A stretch of DNA of 37,136 nucleotides, from positions 1 through 37,136 of the forward strand of contig JBBIKS010000018.1 in NCBI GenBank assembly GCA_037445375.1, read 5' to 3'. Positions 31,274 through 37,136 of the stretch are shown here, in pieces. Source of the DNA: DYHD01 sp037445375 (GTDB taxonomy: Bacteria > Nitrospirota > Thermodesulfovibrionia > Thermodesulfovibrionales > Dissulfurispiraceae). Both the position numbers and the translations under genes were made by a program. Position 1 is the stretch's first letter. The number at the start of each line of letters is the position of its first letter. The notes below the pieces were generated by a model that saw nothing but the letters and a program-made list of their open reading frames with translations, did not search any database and was not told the DNA's origin.

Positions 31274-31660
31274 ATTTACTCCTATTTTCACATTATAGAC
31301 AATTATATAATATTTGTCAACAAAAAAATACAGAAATGAGCCTTTCTATTATTTTTATCTTTTTATCTGCTGAAGAAACTGCCATCGAAAATAATAAACA
31401 TATTAACACATAAATGAATTGTAAATAAAGCACTTTTTCTAAGTTATCATTTCTTGTATAATGAAAGGCATCCTAAAATATTTATCTCAAATAAATATTA
31501 AATAATAAATGATTAATTACAAATAGTAAACAATTGTTGATTAATAGTGATTTTGTTTAAATTTTCTTTGCGGGCTTAATTTACAAAAATTGAACCCTTA
31601 ATTCGGCAAAATGATGGAGCAGGTTCGAACTTGCTCCATCAAGAAGACAGGGAGTTCTAA
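31274..31660. other. AT-rich intergenic region upstream of the regulator
   Basis: The first ~290 bp are strongly AT-rich with no coding sequence seen. The regulator promoter (minus) should be here; TTGACAAATATT near 31308-31319 (minus-strand) is followed by TATAAT-like TATAATTGTC too closely for a standard promoter, so I do not assign one. A hairpin lies at 31613-31640. Confidence 0.4.
31613..31640. repeat. Near-perfect 28-bp palindrome
   Basis: GATGGAGCAGGTTCGAAC continues as TTGCTCCATC, pairing along its whole length with only one G-T. The centre GTTCGAAC is itself palindromic. It is not followed by a T run. It could be an operator, a cruciform or the mark of a mobile element; it does not fit a tRNA T-arm properly. 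Confidence 0.5.
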
Positions 31661-31780
31661 GTCGGTATATTGTTGCATTATGGCGAGGAAAGGCAACAAA
31701 TTGAAGACGCCAAAGAAATAGTAAGGAAAGACGGAGGAAAAGTGTATTTTTTAGGTTTGACGCCCAATATGAAAGTATGA
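31661..31780 (+). pseudogene. Possible C-terminal gene fragment, unidentified
   Basis: From 31661 to TGA at 31778-31780 the plus strand has 39 open codons with convincing protein character: VGILLHYGEERQQIEDAKEI, then VRKDGGKVYFLGLTPNMKV. A TAA stands directly before it. There is no good start (only TTG codons) and no ribosome-binding site. It may be the end of a truncated or frameshifted gene. I do not recognise the family. It is convergent with the ferredoxin gene, 3 bp away. Confidence 0.35.
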
Positions 31781-31783
31781 GAC

Positions 31784-31975
31784 TTATGTTTTAATTATAA
31801 TTGCTTCAATTGGACAGTTTTCCGCAGCGGCCTCGCAGCAGCCAACATATTCACAAGCATCAGGGTCAATAACCTCCGATTTGCCTGTTTCCGCATTTAA
31901 ATGGAAAACTGCCTGACAAATCTCTACACAGTTGCCACACCCGATACATCTTTCTGTATAAACCATTATATCCAT
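31784..31975 (-). CDS. Small [4Fe-4S] ferredoxin
   Basis: The 63-residue protein carries CIGCGNCVEIC (residues 10-20), which binds a [4Fe-4S] cluster, and a second Cys-rich stretch CEYVGCCEAAAENCP (about 41-55). The second motif lacks standard CxxCxxC spacing. It more resembles monocluster ferredoxins, where the final CP supplies the fourth ligand. No signal peptide, so it is a cytoplasmic electron carrier. The start has GGAGC about 8 bases upstream inside the end of the preceding gene. It begins 2 bp after the deoxyhypusine-synthase-like gene, so the two are coupled; the alcohol dehydrogenase is upstream in the same operon. Confidence 0.88.
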   Translation of the reverse strand: MDIMVYTERCIGCGNCVEICQAVFHLNAETGKSEVIDPDACEYVGCCEAAAENCPIEAIIIKT

Positions 31976-31977
31976 AA

Positions 31978-32916
31978 CTATAGCTCCTCCATTATCATCC
32001 CTGCCAAAAGGGGGAACATTATTTCATGATGTCCTGTAAGCGAGAAATTCTGTCCTTTAAGAATTGTAGGTCTTTTCAGCACATTTTCACGAGGTCGGTA
32101 GTGCTGAAAAAAGTCCATATTCACAGTTGTGAATTCTTCGACTTTATGCCCCAGATTTCTTGCAATGGTAAGGGCTTTCAAAAAAACCTCGGGCAGAATG
32201 ACAGCAGAGCCAAGATTGATATAAACCCCACCCTCAAGTTCTGAAACAACCGAAGCAAAGAGCTTGAAGTCTCTCATGCTGCCCTCGCCTATGAGCGCTC
32301 CATCAGCCTCCGGGTGCATATGAATTATATCAGTGCCAATAGCTATATGAACCGTCATAGGAAGTGCTAATTTATACCCCGCCCTAAAAATACTCTTGTC
32401 TTTGAATGAGGAATCGGATGAATCTATAAAATCTCCCACAGAGGCTCCGATGCCTTTGCCCTTTTTTACTCCATTATTGATCGCGTTATTTAAAAACTGC
32501 CCTGTCTCCCTTGCCATCCCGAATGTTCCAGTAGTTAATTCTTTGACAACATCTTCTGATGTTTCACCAATATAGGAAATCTCAAAATCATGTATGATGC
32601 ATGCACCGTTTGTTGCTATCGCTGTTACTACACCCTTATGCATTAGGTCAATAATCAAAGGGGAAAGTCCCACTTTTATTGGATGCGCCCCCATACCTAA
32701 TATTACAGGTCTTTTGTTTTTATATGCATTTGATATAGCTCTTACAACCTTTCTTAAATCCTCGGCGGCGAGAAAGGAGGGGAGTGACGATACAAAATCA
32801 CTGAAAGAGCCGCTCTTTGTATATACCTTGCAAGCCCTCTTTAAAGAGACCTTGCTTTCTCGTTCCCTGACCGAATAGGTCTTAATATTATTTATATTTA
32901 TAGGTTTGTATTTCAT
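31978..32916 (-). CDS. Conserved protein, deoxyhypusine-synthase-like (function unknown)
   Basis: The 312-residue protein has conserved blocks PVILGMGAHPIKVGLSPLII (near 68-87), ATNGACIIHDFEISYIGET (~99-117), TFGMARETG, HIAIGTDIIHMHP and LTGHHEIMFPLL. IHDFE plus GETSEDV resemble deoxyhypusine synthase-like proteins that bind NAD, but bacteria lack eIF5A and the catalytic lysine was not located, so the relationship is a weak guess. The GMGAH glycine stretch and the GTDIIHMHPEADGA segment suggest nucleotide or metal binding. It lies between a zinc alcohol dehydrogenase (31 bp upstream) and a ferredoxin (2 bp downstream), pointing to a redox role. Confidence 0.6.
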   Translation of the reverse strand: MKYKPININNIKTYSVRERESKVSLKRACKVYTKSGSFSDFVSSLPSFLAAEDLRKVVRAISNAYKNKRPVILGMGAHPIKVGLSPLIIDLMHKGVVTAIATNGACIIHDFEISYIGETSEDVVKELTTGTFGMARETGQFLNNAINNGVKKGKGIGASVGDFIDSSDSSFKDKSIFRAGYKLALPMTVHIAIGTDIIHMHPEADGALIGEGSMRDFKLFASVVSELEGGVYINLGSAVILPEVFLKALTIARNLGHKVEEFTTVNMDFFQHYRPRENVLKRPTILKGQNFSLTGHHEIMFPLLAGMIMEEL

Positions 32917-32947
32917 ATTTAAATCATACAGTATAAATTAAAACTAT

Positions 32948-33976
32948 TCAATCAATAATTAAAACTTTAGCACCTTTGATTTTCTTATTTTTTAATTCGC
33001 ACAAAGCGGTGTTGGCATCTTCAAGCTGGAATTCCTGAACCTCCGCCCTCAGTTGTATGGCTGCTGCTAATTCAATAAACTCAGCGATATCTCTTCTTGC
33101 AACATTTGCAACGCTCTTAATCTCTTTTTCGAGCCATAGATGGGATGGATAATCTAATGCAAGAAGGGCATCTTTATCAATATCCTCTTTTCTGATTGCA
33201 TTTACTACGAGCCTTCCGCCCTTTTCGAGATTTTTCAGTGCATAGACTATTGGTTTCCAAACAGGTGTTGTATCAATTGCAGAATGAAGTTTTTCAGGCG
33301 GGGCATCCTCAATGCTGCCTGTCCAGAAGGCACCAAGTGACTTTGCAAATGCCCTCTCTTTTTCCGACCTTGCAAAGACAAAGACCTTTGAATTTGGATA
33401 TAGAGATTTTTCAATTTGAATAACAAGATGAGCAGATGAGCCAAATCCAATTAGTCCGAGGTTTTGTCCGTCTGAGTGATTGCAAAGGCTTAAGGAACGG
33501 TAACCTATAGCCCCTGCACATAATAATGGAGCCGCCTCTGCATCTGAAAAGAAATTTGGAATATTAAATGCGAAATCCTCAGAAACGGTCGTATATTGAG
33601 CATATCCACCGTTTACATCCCTGCCAGTCGCTTTGAACAGTTCACATAGATTTTCTTTACCATTGTTGCAGAAGCTGCATTGCCCGCATGAAGAGTGGAT
33701 CCAACCGATACCGACCCTCTCGCCAATCCTAAATTTACTAACCTTAACGCCGGTTTGTTCAACCCTTCCTATAACCTGATGCCCTAATACTACTGGTAAT
33801 TCATGCGGTGGCAGCCTGCCTTCTATTTCATCTATTTCTGTATGGCAGACCCCGCAGGCTGAGACCTTTACAAGTATCCCGTTTTCTTCAGGGACAGGGA
33901 TAGGCAGTCCTGCCATTTTTAATGGATTCCTATTATCAGCAAGTGTGCATATTTTCTCTAAAACCATAGCCTTCAT
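32948..33976 (-). CDS. Zinc-dependent alcohol dehydrogenase
   Basis: The 342-residue protein is a medium-chain zinc alcohol dehydrogenase. Catalytic zinc ligands are Cys44 (ACGVCHTEID) and His66 (LGHQVIGRV), with Gln replacing the usual Glu after His, as in some family branches. The structural zinc is held by C97, C100, C103 and C111 (CGQCSFCNNGKENLC). The NAD-binding fold has LGLIGFGSSAHLVIQI with an Ala/Ser-modified glycine motif near residues 173-188. It probably interconverts an alcohol and aldehyde with NAD(H). It is first in a three-gene unit with the deoxyhypusine-synthase-like protein and the ferredoxin. GGGGGTGAATAATG-type sequence before the start supplies a ribosome-binding site. 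Confidence 0.9.
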   Translation of the reverse strand: MKAMVLEKICTLADNRNPLKMAGLPIPVPEENGILVKVSACGVCHTEIDEIEGRLPPHELPVVLGHQVIGRVEQTGVKVSKFRIGERVGIGWIHSSCGQCSFCNNGKENLCELFKATGRDVNGGYAQYTTVSEDFAFNIPNFFSDAEAAPLLCAGAIGYRSLSLCNHSDGQNLGLIGFGSSAHLVIQIEKSLYPNSKVFVFARSEKERAFAKSLGAFWTGSIEDAPPEKLHSAIDTTPVWKPIVYALKNLEKGGRLVVNAIRKEDIDKDALLALDYPSHLWLEKEIKSVANVARRDIAEFIELAAAIQLRAEVQEFQLEDANTALCELKNKKIKGAKVLIID

Positions 33977-34535
33977 TATTCACCCCCATGTTCTATGTTA
34001 AAGCAAAAGCTGATTGCACTTTTGGTTTCAGGATTGTGATAATAATTTTATATAATAAATGTCTAAAATTTGAAGCATTCACCCGAATAATGGAATTGGA
34101 ATTTATATAGCAGGCACAATATAGTGCGGTAGTGCTACAGAGCGTTAGTGCGATAGGAAAAGAAAATTCAAGATTCAAAATTCAAAAATTCCAGTCGCTT
34201 TGTCACACTATTTTTTGTGTTTCAAGACAAAGGCTTTTTAGGTATGCATGCTCTTTTAGATTCAAAATGCATTTTTTGGGCTATGGAAAACCTCCGAGGC
34301 ACAGTGGTATTTTTAACTCGTAATTCCCTGTACTTGCTACAGGGTTTCCTTATACTTCCCTCCCCCTTGATGGGGGAGGGCGAGGGTGGGGGTGACAAGA
34401 AACTATTTTCACCCTCCCCTTTGTCCCCTCCCATCAAGGGAGGGGAGATTTTAGGATACCCCGCAGCTTGCTGCGGGGAGGTTCACTCAGGCTAAATGTA
34501 TTTTTGGAGCAGTAATATGATGGGGGAATAAGGAT
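33977..34535. other. Repeat-rich intergenic region before the RNase H gene
   Basis: This 559-bp gap has no credible gene. It holds a tandem-like TTCAAGATTCAAAATTCAAAAATTCC stretch cut short here to TTCAAGATTCAAAATTCAAA near 34170-34189. From 34315 to 34491 it is packed with hairpins: AACTCGTAATTCCCTG with CAGGG arms (34315-34344), CCCTCCCCC/GGGGGAGGG (34358-34380), CCCCTCCC/GGGAGGGG (34425-34445) and the REP-like CCCCGCAGC/GCTGCGGGG (34459-34491). Confidence 0.6.
34315..34491. repeat. Cluster of REP-like hairpins
   Basis: Four palindromic units lie within 177 bp. The first and last belong to the AACTCGTAATTCCC...GCTTGCTGC family seen at 17091 and 22246. The two middle ones are the CCCTCCC-type hairpins found inside miniature elements at 22393 and 23466. 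An outer TGGGGGTGA/TCACCCTCCC pairing can join the two middle hairpins. Confidence 0.65.
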
Positions 34536-34970
34536 TTGAGAGATAAAAAGGCAATTCTATATTGTGATGGGGCGTCAAAAGGCAATCCCGGACATTCCGG
34601 GATAGGTGCAGTGCTTCTTATAAAGGACCATAAAATAACTCTTTCAGAATATATAGGTTTAGCCACTAATAATATTGCGGAATATTCTGCGCTTTTAAAG
34701 GGTCTTCATGAGGCAAAAAAAAATGGGGTCACAAATATTGATATTTTCACTGACTCGGAACTGATGACAAAACAGATTATGGGATTGTATCGGGTCAAGA
34801 GCCCTAATCTTGAAAACCTTTATGCTGAGGTTATTTCCCTGCTTAAAGGTTTCAAAAAATACTCCATAAAACACATCCCAAGAGAGTTTAATACAGAGGC
34901 AGACAGCCTTGCAAGTTCAGCTGCTGATAAGAGGGAGGTCTTTAAAAAATTAAACTTGCAAATTTTTTAA
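34536..34970 (+). CDS. Ribonuclease HI family protein
   Basis: The 144-residue protein has the RNase H fold. The first catalytic Asp is in LYCDGASKGNPGHSGIG (residues ~8-24), the Glu in NNIAEYSALLKGL, the second Asp in DIFTDSELMTKQI, and the last Asp in REFNTEADSLAS. All four acidic residues are present, so it should cleave RNA of RNA-DNA hybrids. It is the compact type without the basic handle region of E. coli RnhA, similar to archaeal and Bacillus YpdQ/RnhA-like enzymes. The start is a TTG at 34536 with GGGGGA about 10 bases upstream; no ATG lies ahead of the conserved core. It is convergent with yjbQ, 8 bp between stops. Confidence 0.88.
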   Translation: MRDKKAILYCDGASKGNPGHSGIGAVLLIKDHKITLSEYIGLATNNIAEYSALLKGLHEAKKNGVTNIDIFTDSELMTKQIMGLYRVKSPNLENLYAEVISLLKGFKKYSIKHIPREFNTEADSLASSAADKREVFKKLNLQIF

Positions 34971-34978
34971 GGATAGAA

Positions 34979-35371
34979 TCAGATTGTCCTGACAAAGACC
35001 TTTCTATGCCTTGGTCCATCAAATTCACAAAAGAAAACAGACTGCCATGTTCCCGTCAGCAGCCTTGCGTCTTCGATCAAGATAGTGGTTGATACTCCAA
35101 CAAGGGATGACTTGATATGGGCAGCCGAATTGCCTTCGAGATGCTGATAGTCCCCCTCAAACGGCACAAGCTTATTTAGGGCTGCCAAAAGATCCCTCTT
35201 CACAGACGGGTCAGCCCCTTCATTTATTGTGATTCCAGCTGTCGTATGCGGGACATAGAGATAACAGACCCCGTTTTTTAAGCCTGATTCCCTGACGATA
35301 CGGTTAATATCTTCAGTAATATCAATAAATTCTGTCCTTGTCCTGCTTTTGACGCTTAATGTCTTAATCAT
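34979..35371 (-). CDS. YjbQ-family (UPF0047) protein
   Basis: The 130-residue protein is a full-length UPF0047/YjbQ member. Signature segments are YVPHTTAGITINEGADP (near 39-55), GNSAAHIKSSLVG and LLTGTWQSVFFCEFDGPR. The clustered His residues (HTTA, GDYQHLEGNSAAH) suggest metal binding. E. coli YjbQ has a weak thiamine-phosphate synthase activity, and the biological role is not settled. It overlaps the 3' end of folK by 8 bases, so it is translationally coupled as the last gene of dapL-folK-yjbQ. Confidence 0.88.
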   Translation of the reverse strand: MIKTLSVKSRTRTEFIDITEDINRIVRESGLKNGVCYLYVPHTTAGITINEGADPSVKRDLLAALNKLVPFEGDYQHLEGNSAAHIKSSLVGVSTTILIEDARLLTGTWQSVFFCEFDGPRHRKVFVRTI

Positions 35372-35822
35372 GTTTCAACTCCTCCTTTAGCTGTCTAATT
35401 GTTTTCCTAAAGACAGGGTGTAACTTATCAGGCGAAATCTCGTCAAGCGGAACGAGAACAAAATCTCTTTTGTGAAGCAAACGATGCGGTATCTGAAGGT
35501 CTTCGGTATCAATTATCTCATCACCATAAAAAAGAATATCGAGGTCAATTATTCTAGTGCCCCATCTCAGGGTTTTCGTTCTTCCTAACTTGTTCTCAAT
35601 ATCCTTCAGGATAAATAGTAACTCATCAGGGGAAAAGCCGGTTTCGGCTTCAATTGCCAAGTTGATAAACTTGGGCTGTTCTTTTACTCCCCACGGTTCT
35701 GTCTCATAAAAAGAGGAGGTTTTTTGTATTTTTATACCTCTATCCCTGAGAAATTCCAATGCCCTGAAACAGTTATCCTGTCTTTCCCCTAAATTTGAGC
35801 CTATTCCGATATGTACTATCAC
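35364..35822 (-). CDS. folK: Hydroxymethyldihydropterin pyrophosphokinase
   Basis: HPPK transfers pyrophosphate to 6-hydroxymethyl-7,8-dihydropterin in folate synthesis. The 152-residue protein has the family blocks IGIGSNLGERQDN (residues 5-17), SSFYETEPWGVKEQPKFIN (36-54) and the metal/ATP site GTRIIDLDILFYGD, followed by IPHRLLHKRDFVLVPL. All catalytic residues look intact. It starts 7 bp after the dapL stop and ends 8 bases inside yjbQ. Folate supply links loosely to the fhs gene at the other end of the window. folP and folB are not here. Confidence 0.95.
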   Translation of the reverse strand: MIVHIGIGSNLGERQDNCFRALEFLRDRGIKIQKTSSFYETEPWGVKEQPKFINLAIEAETGFSPDELLFILKDIENKLGRTKTLRWGTRIIDLDILFYGDEIIDTEDLQIPHRLLHKRDFVLVPLDEISPDKLHPVFRKTIRQLKEELKHD

Positions 35823-35829
35823 TAAAAGT

Positions 35830-36996
35830 TTATAATGCCTTACTTATCCTTTGAACTGCCTCACTGATTCTTTCAGGAGGCTGTGTAAGGGCAAAACGAA
35901 TATATCCCTCCCCCGGTGCGCCGAACCCGACGCCAGGAGTTCCCAAAACACCTGCGGTTTCAAGCAAATGAGAAACAAAACTTGATGAATCGAATCCATT
36001 AGGCACCTTTGCCCATAAATAAAAGCTTGCCTTTGGCTTTCTAGAGAAAATGCCGATTTTATTAAGTCCCTCATGAAGAATGTCTCTGCGCTCTTGATAT
36101 GCATTTCTGATGTCTGAAAGGATGGCATCTTCACTACTCAATGCAGCAATTCCAGCCTCCTGTATCGCCTGAAATATTCCTGAGTCGAGATTGGTCTTTA
36201 TCTTGCCAAGAGCGGCCACAACATCCTTATTGCCAACCGCAAAACCAATTCTCCAGCCAGTCATATTATAAGTTTTGGATAAGGAGTGAAATTCAATGCC
36301 TGTCTCTTTAGCTTTGTCCAATTCCAAAAAACTAAAGGGTTTTATATCATCATAATATATCTCAGAGTATGCAGCATCATGACATACAATAATATTAAAA
36401 GCAGATGCAAGCTCGATAACATTTGCGAAGAAATCCTTTCCTGCTACAGCAGAAGTCGGATTATTTGGATAATTTAAAAACATCAGTTTGGCTTTTTTCA
36501 GGATATCAGAGGGAATTGATTTAAAATCGGGCAGAAAATCATTTTCTTCCTTGAGCGGCATAATAAAAGATTGCCCGCCTGCAAACAGCGTAGCTACGGG
36601 ATAGACAGGATAGCCCGGTGAAGGGACAAGTACAACATCGCCGGAATTGATAAATGCTAAGGGGATATGTCCTATTCCTTCCTTTGAGCCGATAAGGGAC
36701 AAGACCTCGGTCTTTGCATCAAGGGTAACATTGAATCTCGTCTTATACCATTGAGCGACAGCTTCTCTATATGAAAGCATGCCTTCGTATGAAGGATATC
36801 GGTGATGTTCTGGCTTTGCAACTGCCTTCTTCATCGCCTCAACTATATGAGACGGGGTCGGGATATCAGGGTCTCCGATACTTAAATCAATAAGATCAAC
36901 GCCCTTTGAGAGGGCTTTCTGTTTCATCTTGTCTATTGTTGCAAATAAATATGGGGGCAGGTTTTTAACCCTGTCTGCCAACTGGATATTTGTCAC
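35830..36996 (-). CDS. dapL: LL-diaminopimelate aminotransferase (DapL-type)
   Basis: This PLP enzyme makes LL-diaminopimelate directly from tetrahydrodipicolinate, for lysine and peptidoglycan. The 388-residue protein is a class I/II aminotransferase. IDLSIGDPDIPTP (near 36-48), the PSPGYPVYPV block, NYPNNPTSAVA, the PLP lysine in SLSKTYNMTGWRIG and the C-terminal YIRFALTQPPERI fit the DapL group found in Nitrospirota, deltaproteobacteria and others. Other aminotransferases of the same subgroup cannot be excluded. The start is GTG at 36996, with AGGAGG five bases upstream. It leads the dapL-folK-yjbQ unit and lies ~80 bp from the insertion-sequence end at the window edge. Confidence 0.88.
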   Translation of the reverse strand: MTNIQLADRVKNLPPYLFATIDKMKQKALSKGVDLIDLSIGDPDIPTPSHIVEAMKKAVAKPEHHRYPSYEGMLSYREAVAQWYKTRFNVTLDAKTEVLSLIGSKEGIGHIPLAFINSGDVVLVPSPGYPVYPVATLFAGGQSFIMPLKEENDFLPDFKSIPSDILKKAKLMFLNYPNNPTSAVAGKDFFANVIELASAFNIIVCHDAAYSEIYYDDIKPFSFLELDKAKETGIEFHSLSKTYNMTGWRIGFAVGNKDVVAALGKIKTNLDSGIFQAIQEAGIAALSSEDAILSDIRNAYQERRDILHEGLNKIGIFSRKPKASFYLWAKVPNGFDSSSFVSHLLETAGVLGTPGVGFGAPGEGYIRFALTQPPERISEAVQRISKAL

Positions 36997-37076
36997 AAAA
37001 ACCTCCTGAATAAAATAGAAAACATATTGTAAATCATAGGACCGTAAAAGTCAAAAAATTAGGTTATTTTGTCAAG

Positions 37077-37136
37077 CCAAAATAGAAATGTCCTGTTTTT
37101 ACCAAAATAGAAATGTCCTGTTTTACGCTGCTACCT
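37077..37136. mobile_element. Insertion-sequence end at the right window edge
   Basis: CCAAAATAGAAATGTCC occurs at 37077-37093 and again at 37102-37118, a 25-bp direct repeat. It is the reverse complement of the units at 6-46. Both ends of the window therefore face outward into copies of the same or closely related element. No transposase is inside the window. Confidence 0.6.

Noticed and set aside
31613..31640. tRNA fragment or attachment site (GGTTCGAAC motif)
   Set aside because: The T-arm-like motif does not give a proper 5-bp T-stem and no other tRNA part is present; the full 28-bp palindrome explains it.
34315..34491. CRISPR array
   Set aside because: The palindromes are of different types, irregularly spaced, and there are no unique spacers of constant length or cas genes.
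1..37136. 37-kb composite transposon or genomic island
   Set aside because: The content is core housekeeping genes with uniform AT-rich composition; the insertion-sequence ends are better explained as assembly break points.

Overview
The window is a 37 kb AT-rich bacterial chromosomal segment, almost certainly from a metagenome-type assembly. It suggests an anaerobic Gram-negative, didermic bacterium. The support is lpxC (lipid A), a selenocysteine formate dehydrogenase next to formate-tetrahydrofolate ligase (methyl branch of the Wood-Ljungdahl pathway), a DsrC-family protein, an LL-diaminopimelate aminotransferase and type IV pilins with sigma-54-type promoters. I favour a Nitrospirota (Thermodesulfovibrionia-like) or deltaproteobacterial lineage; this is inference from gene content, as there is no rRNA to place it. 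Both window ends carry outward-facing copies of the same transposase-binding-type repeat (CCAAAATAGAAATGTCC), so the segment probably ends where two copies of one insertion sequence begin.

Layout. 124-4680 (minus): fdhA, read through an in-frame UGA as selenocysteine, then fhs and a strong terminator. 5131-7710 (plus): glnD. 7952-12158 (minus): a macromolecular-synthesis cluster of dnaG, rpoD, a CAU-anticodon tRNA and a coiled-coil zinc-ribbon protein. 12460-13673: truA convergent with a DksA/TraR zinc-finger gene. 13774-16756 (minus): the canonical rpsB-tsf-pyrH-frr operon, with a probable structured RNA of unknown type between pyrH and frr. 17116-17454: a decayed IS4-type transposase. 17585-18604: hemE. 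18676-20603 (minus): two tandem genes for a cysteine-rich type IV pilin. 20968-24764 (plus): an oxidant-defence set (nitroreductase, Tpx, Fe/Mn superoxide dismutase, cysteine-less DsrC-like protein, second nitroreductase) spaced by miniature inverted-repeat elements. 24947-30517: an MltD-type lytic transglycosylase, a TPR membrane protein, a PHP phosphoesterase, tldD, lpxC and a 26-residue Lys/Ala peptide. 30725-33976 (minus): a winged-helix/nucleotidyltransferase-like regulator, then an operon of zinc alcohol dehydrogenase, a deoxyhypusine-synthase-like protein and a ferredoxin. 34536-36996: an RNase HI gene convergent with dapL-folK-yjbQ.

The most interesting region is the pilin locus. Two genes encode an identical mature pilin of 111 residues with eight cysteines, and their 3' parts are identical over 407 bp including the terminator. 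Their upstream regions have diverged, yet each keeps a -24/-12 promoter and a pair of TGACAAATTTTGTCA palindromes about 100 bp upstream of it. The two 5' leaders differ: one has a short palindrome where the other has an 85-nt stem-loop. This looks like gene conversion keeping the product constant while control diverges.

Limits: no searches, folding or alignments were run. Family calls rest on motifs read by eye. Promoters, RNA structures and repeats are visual calls.
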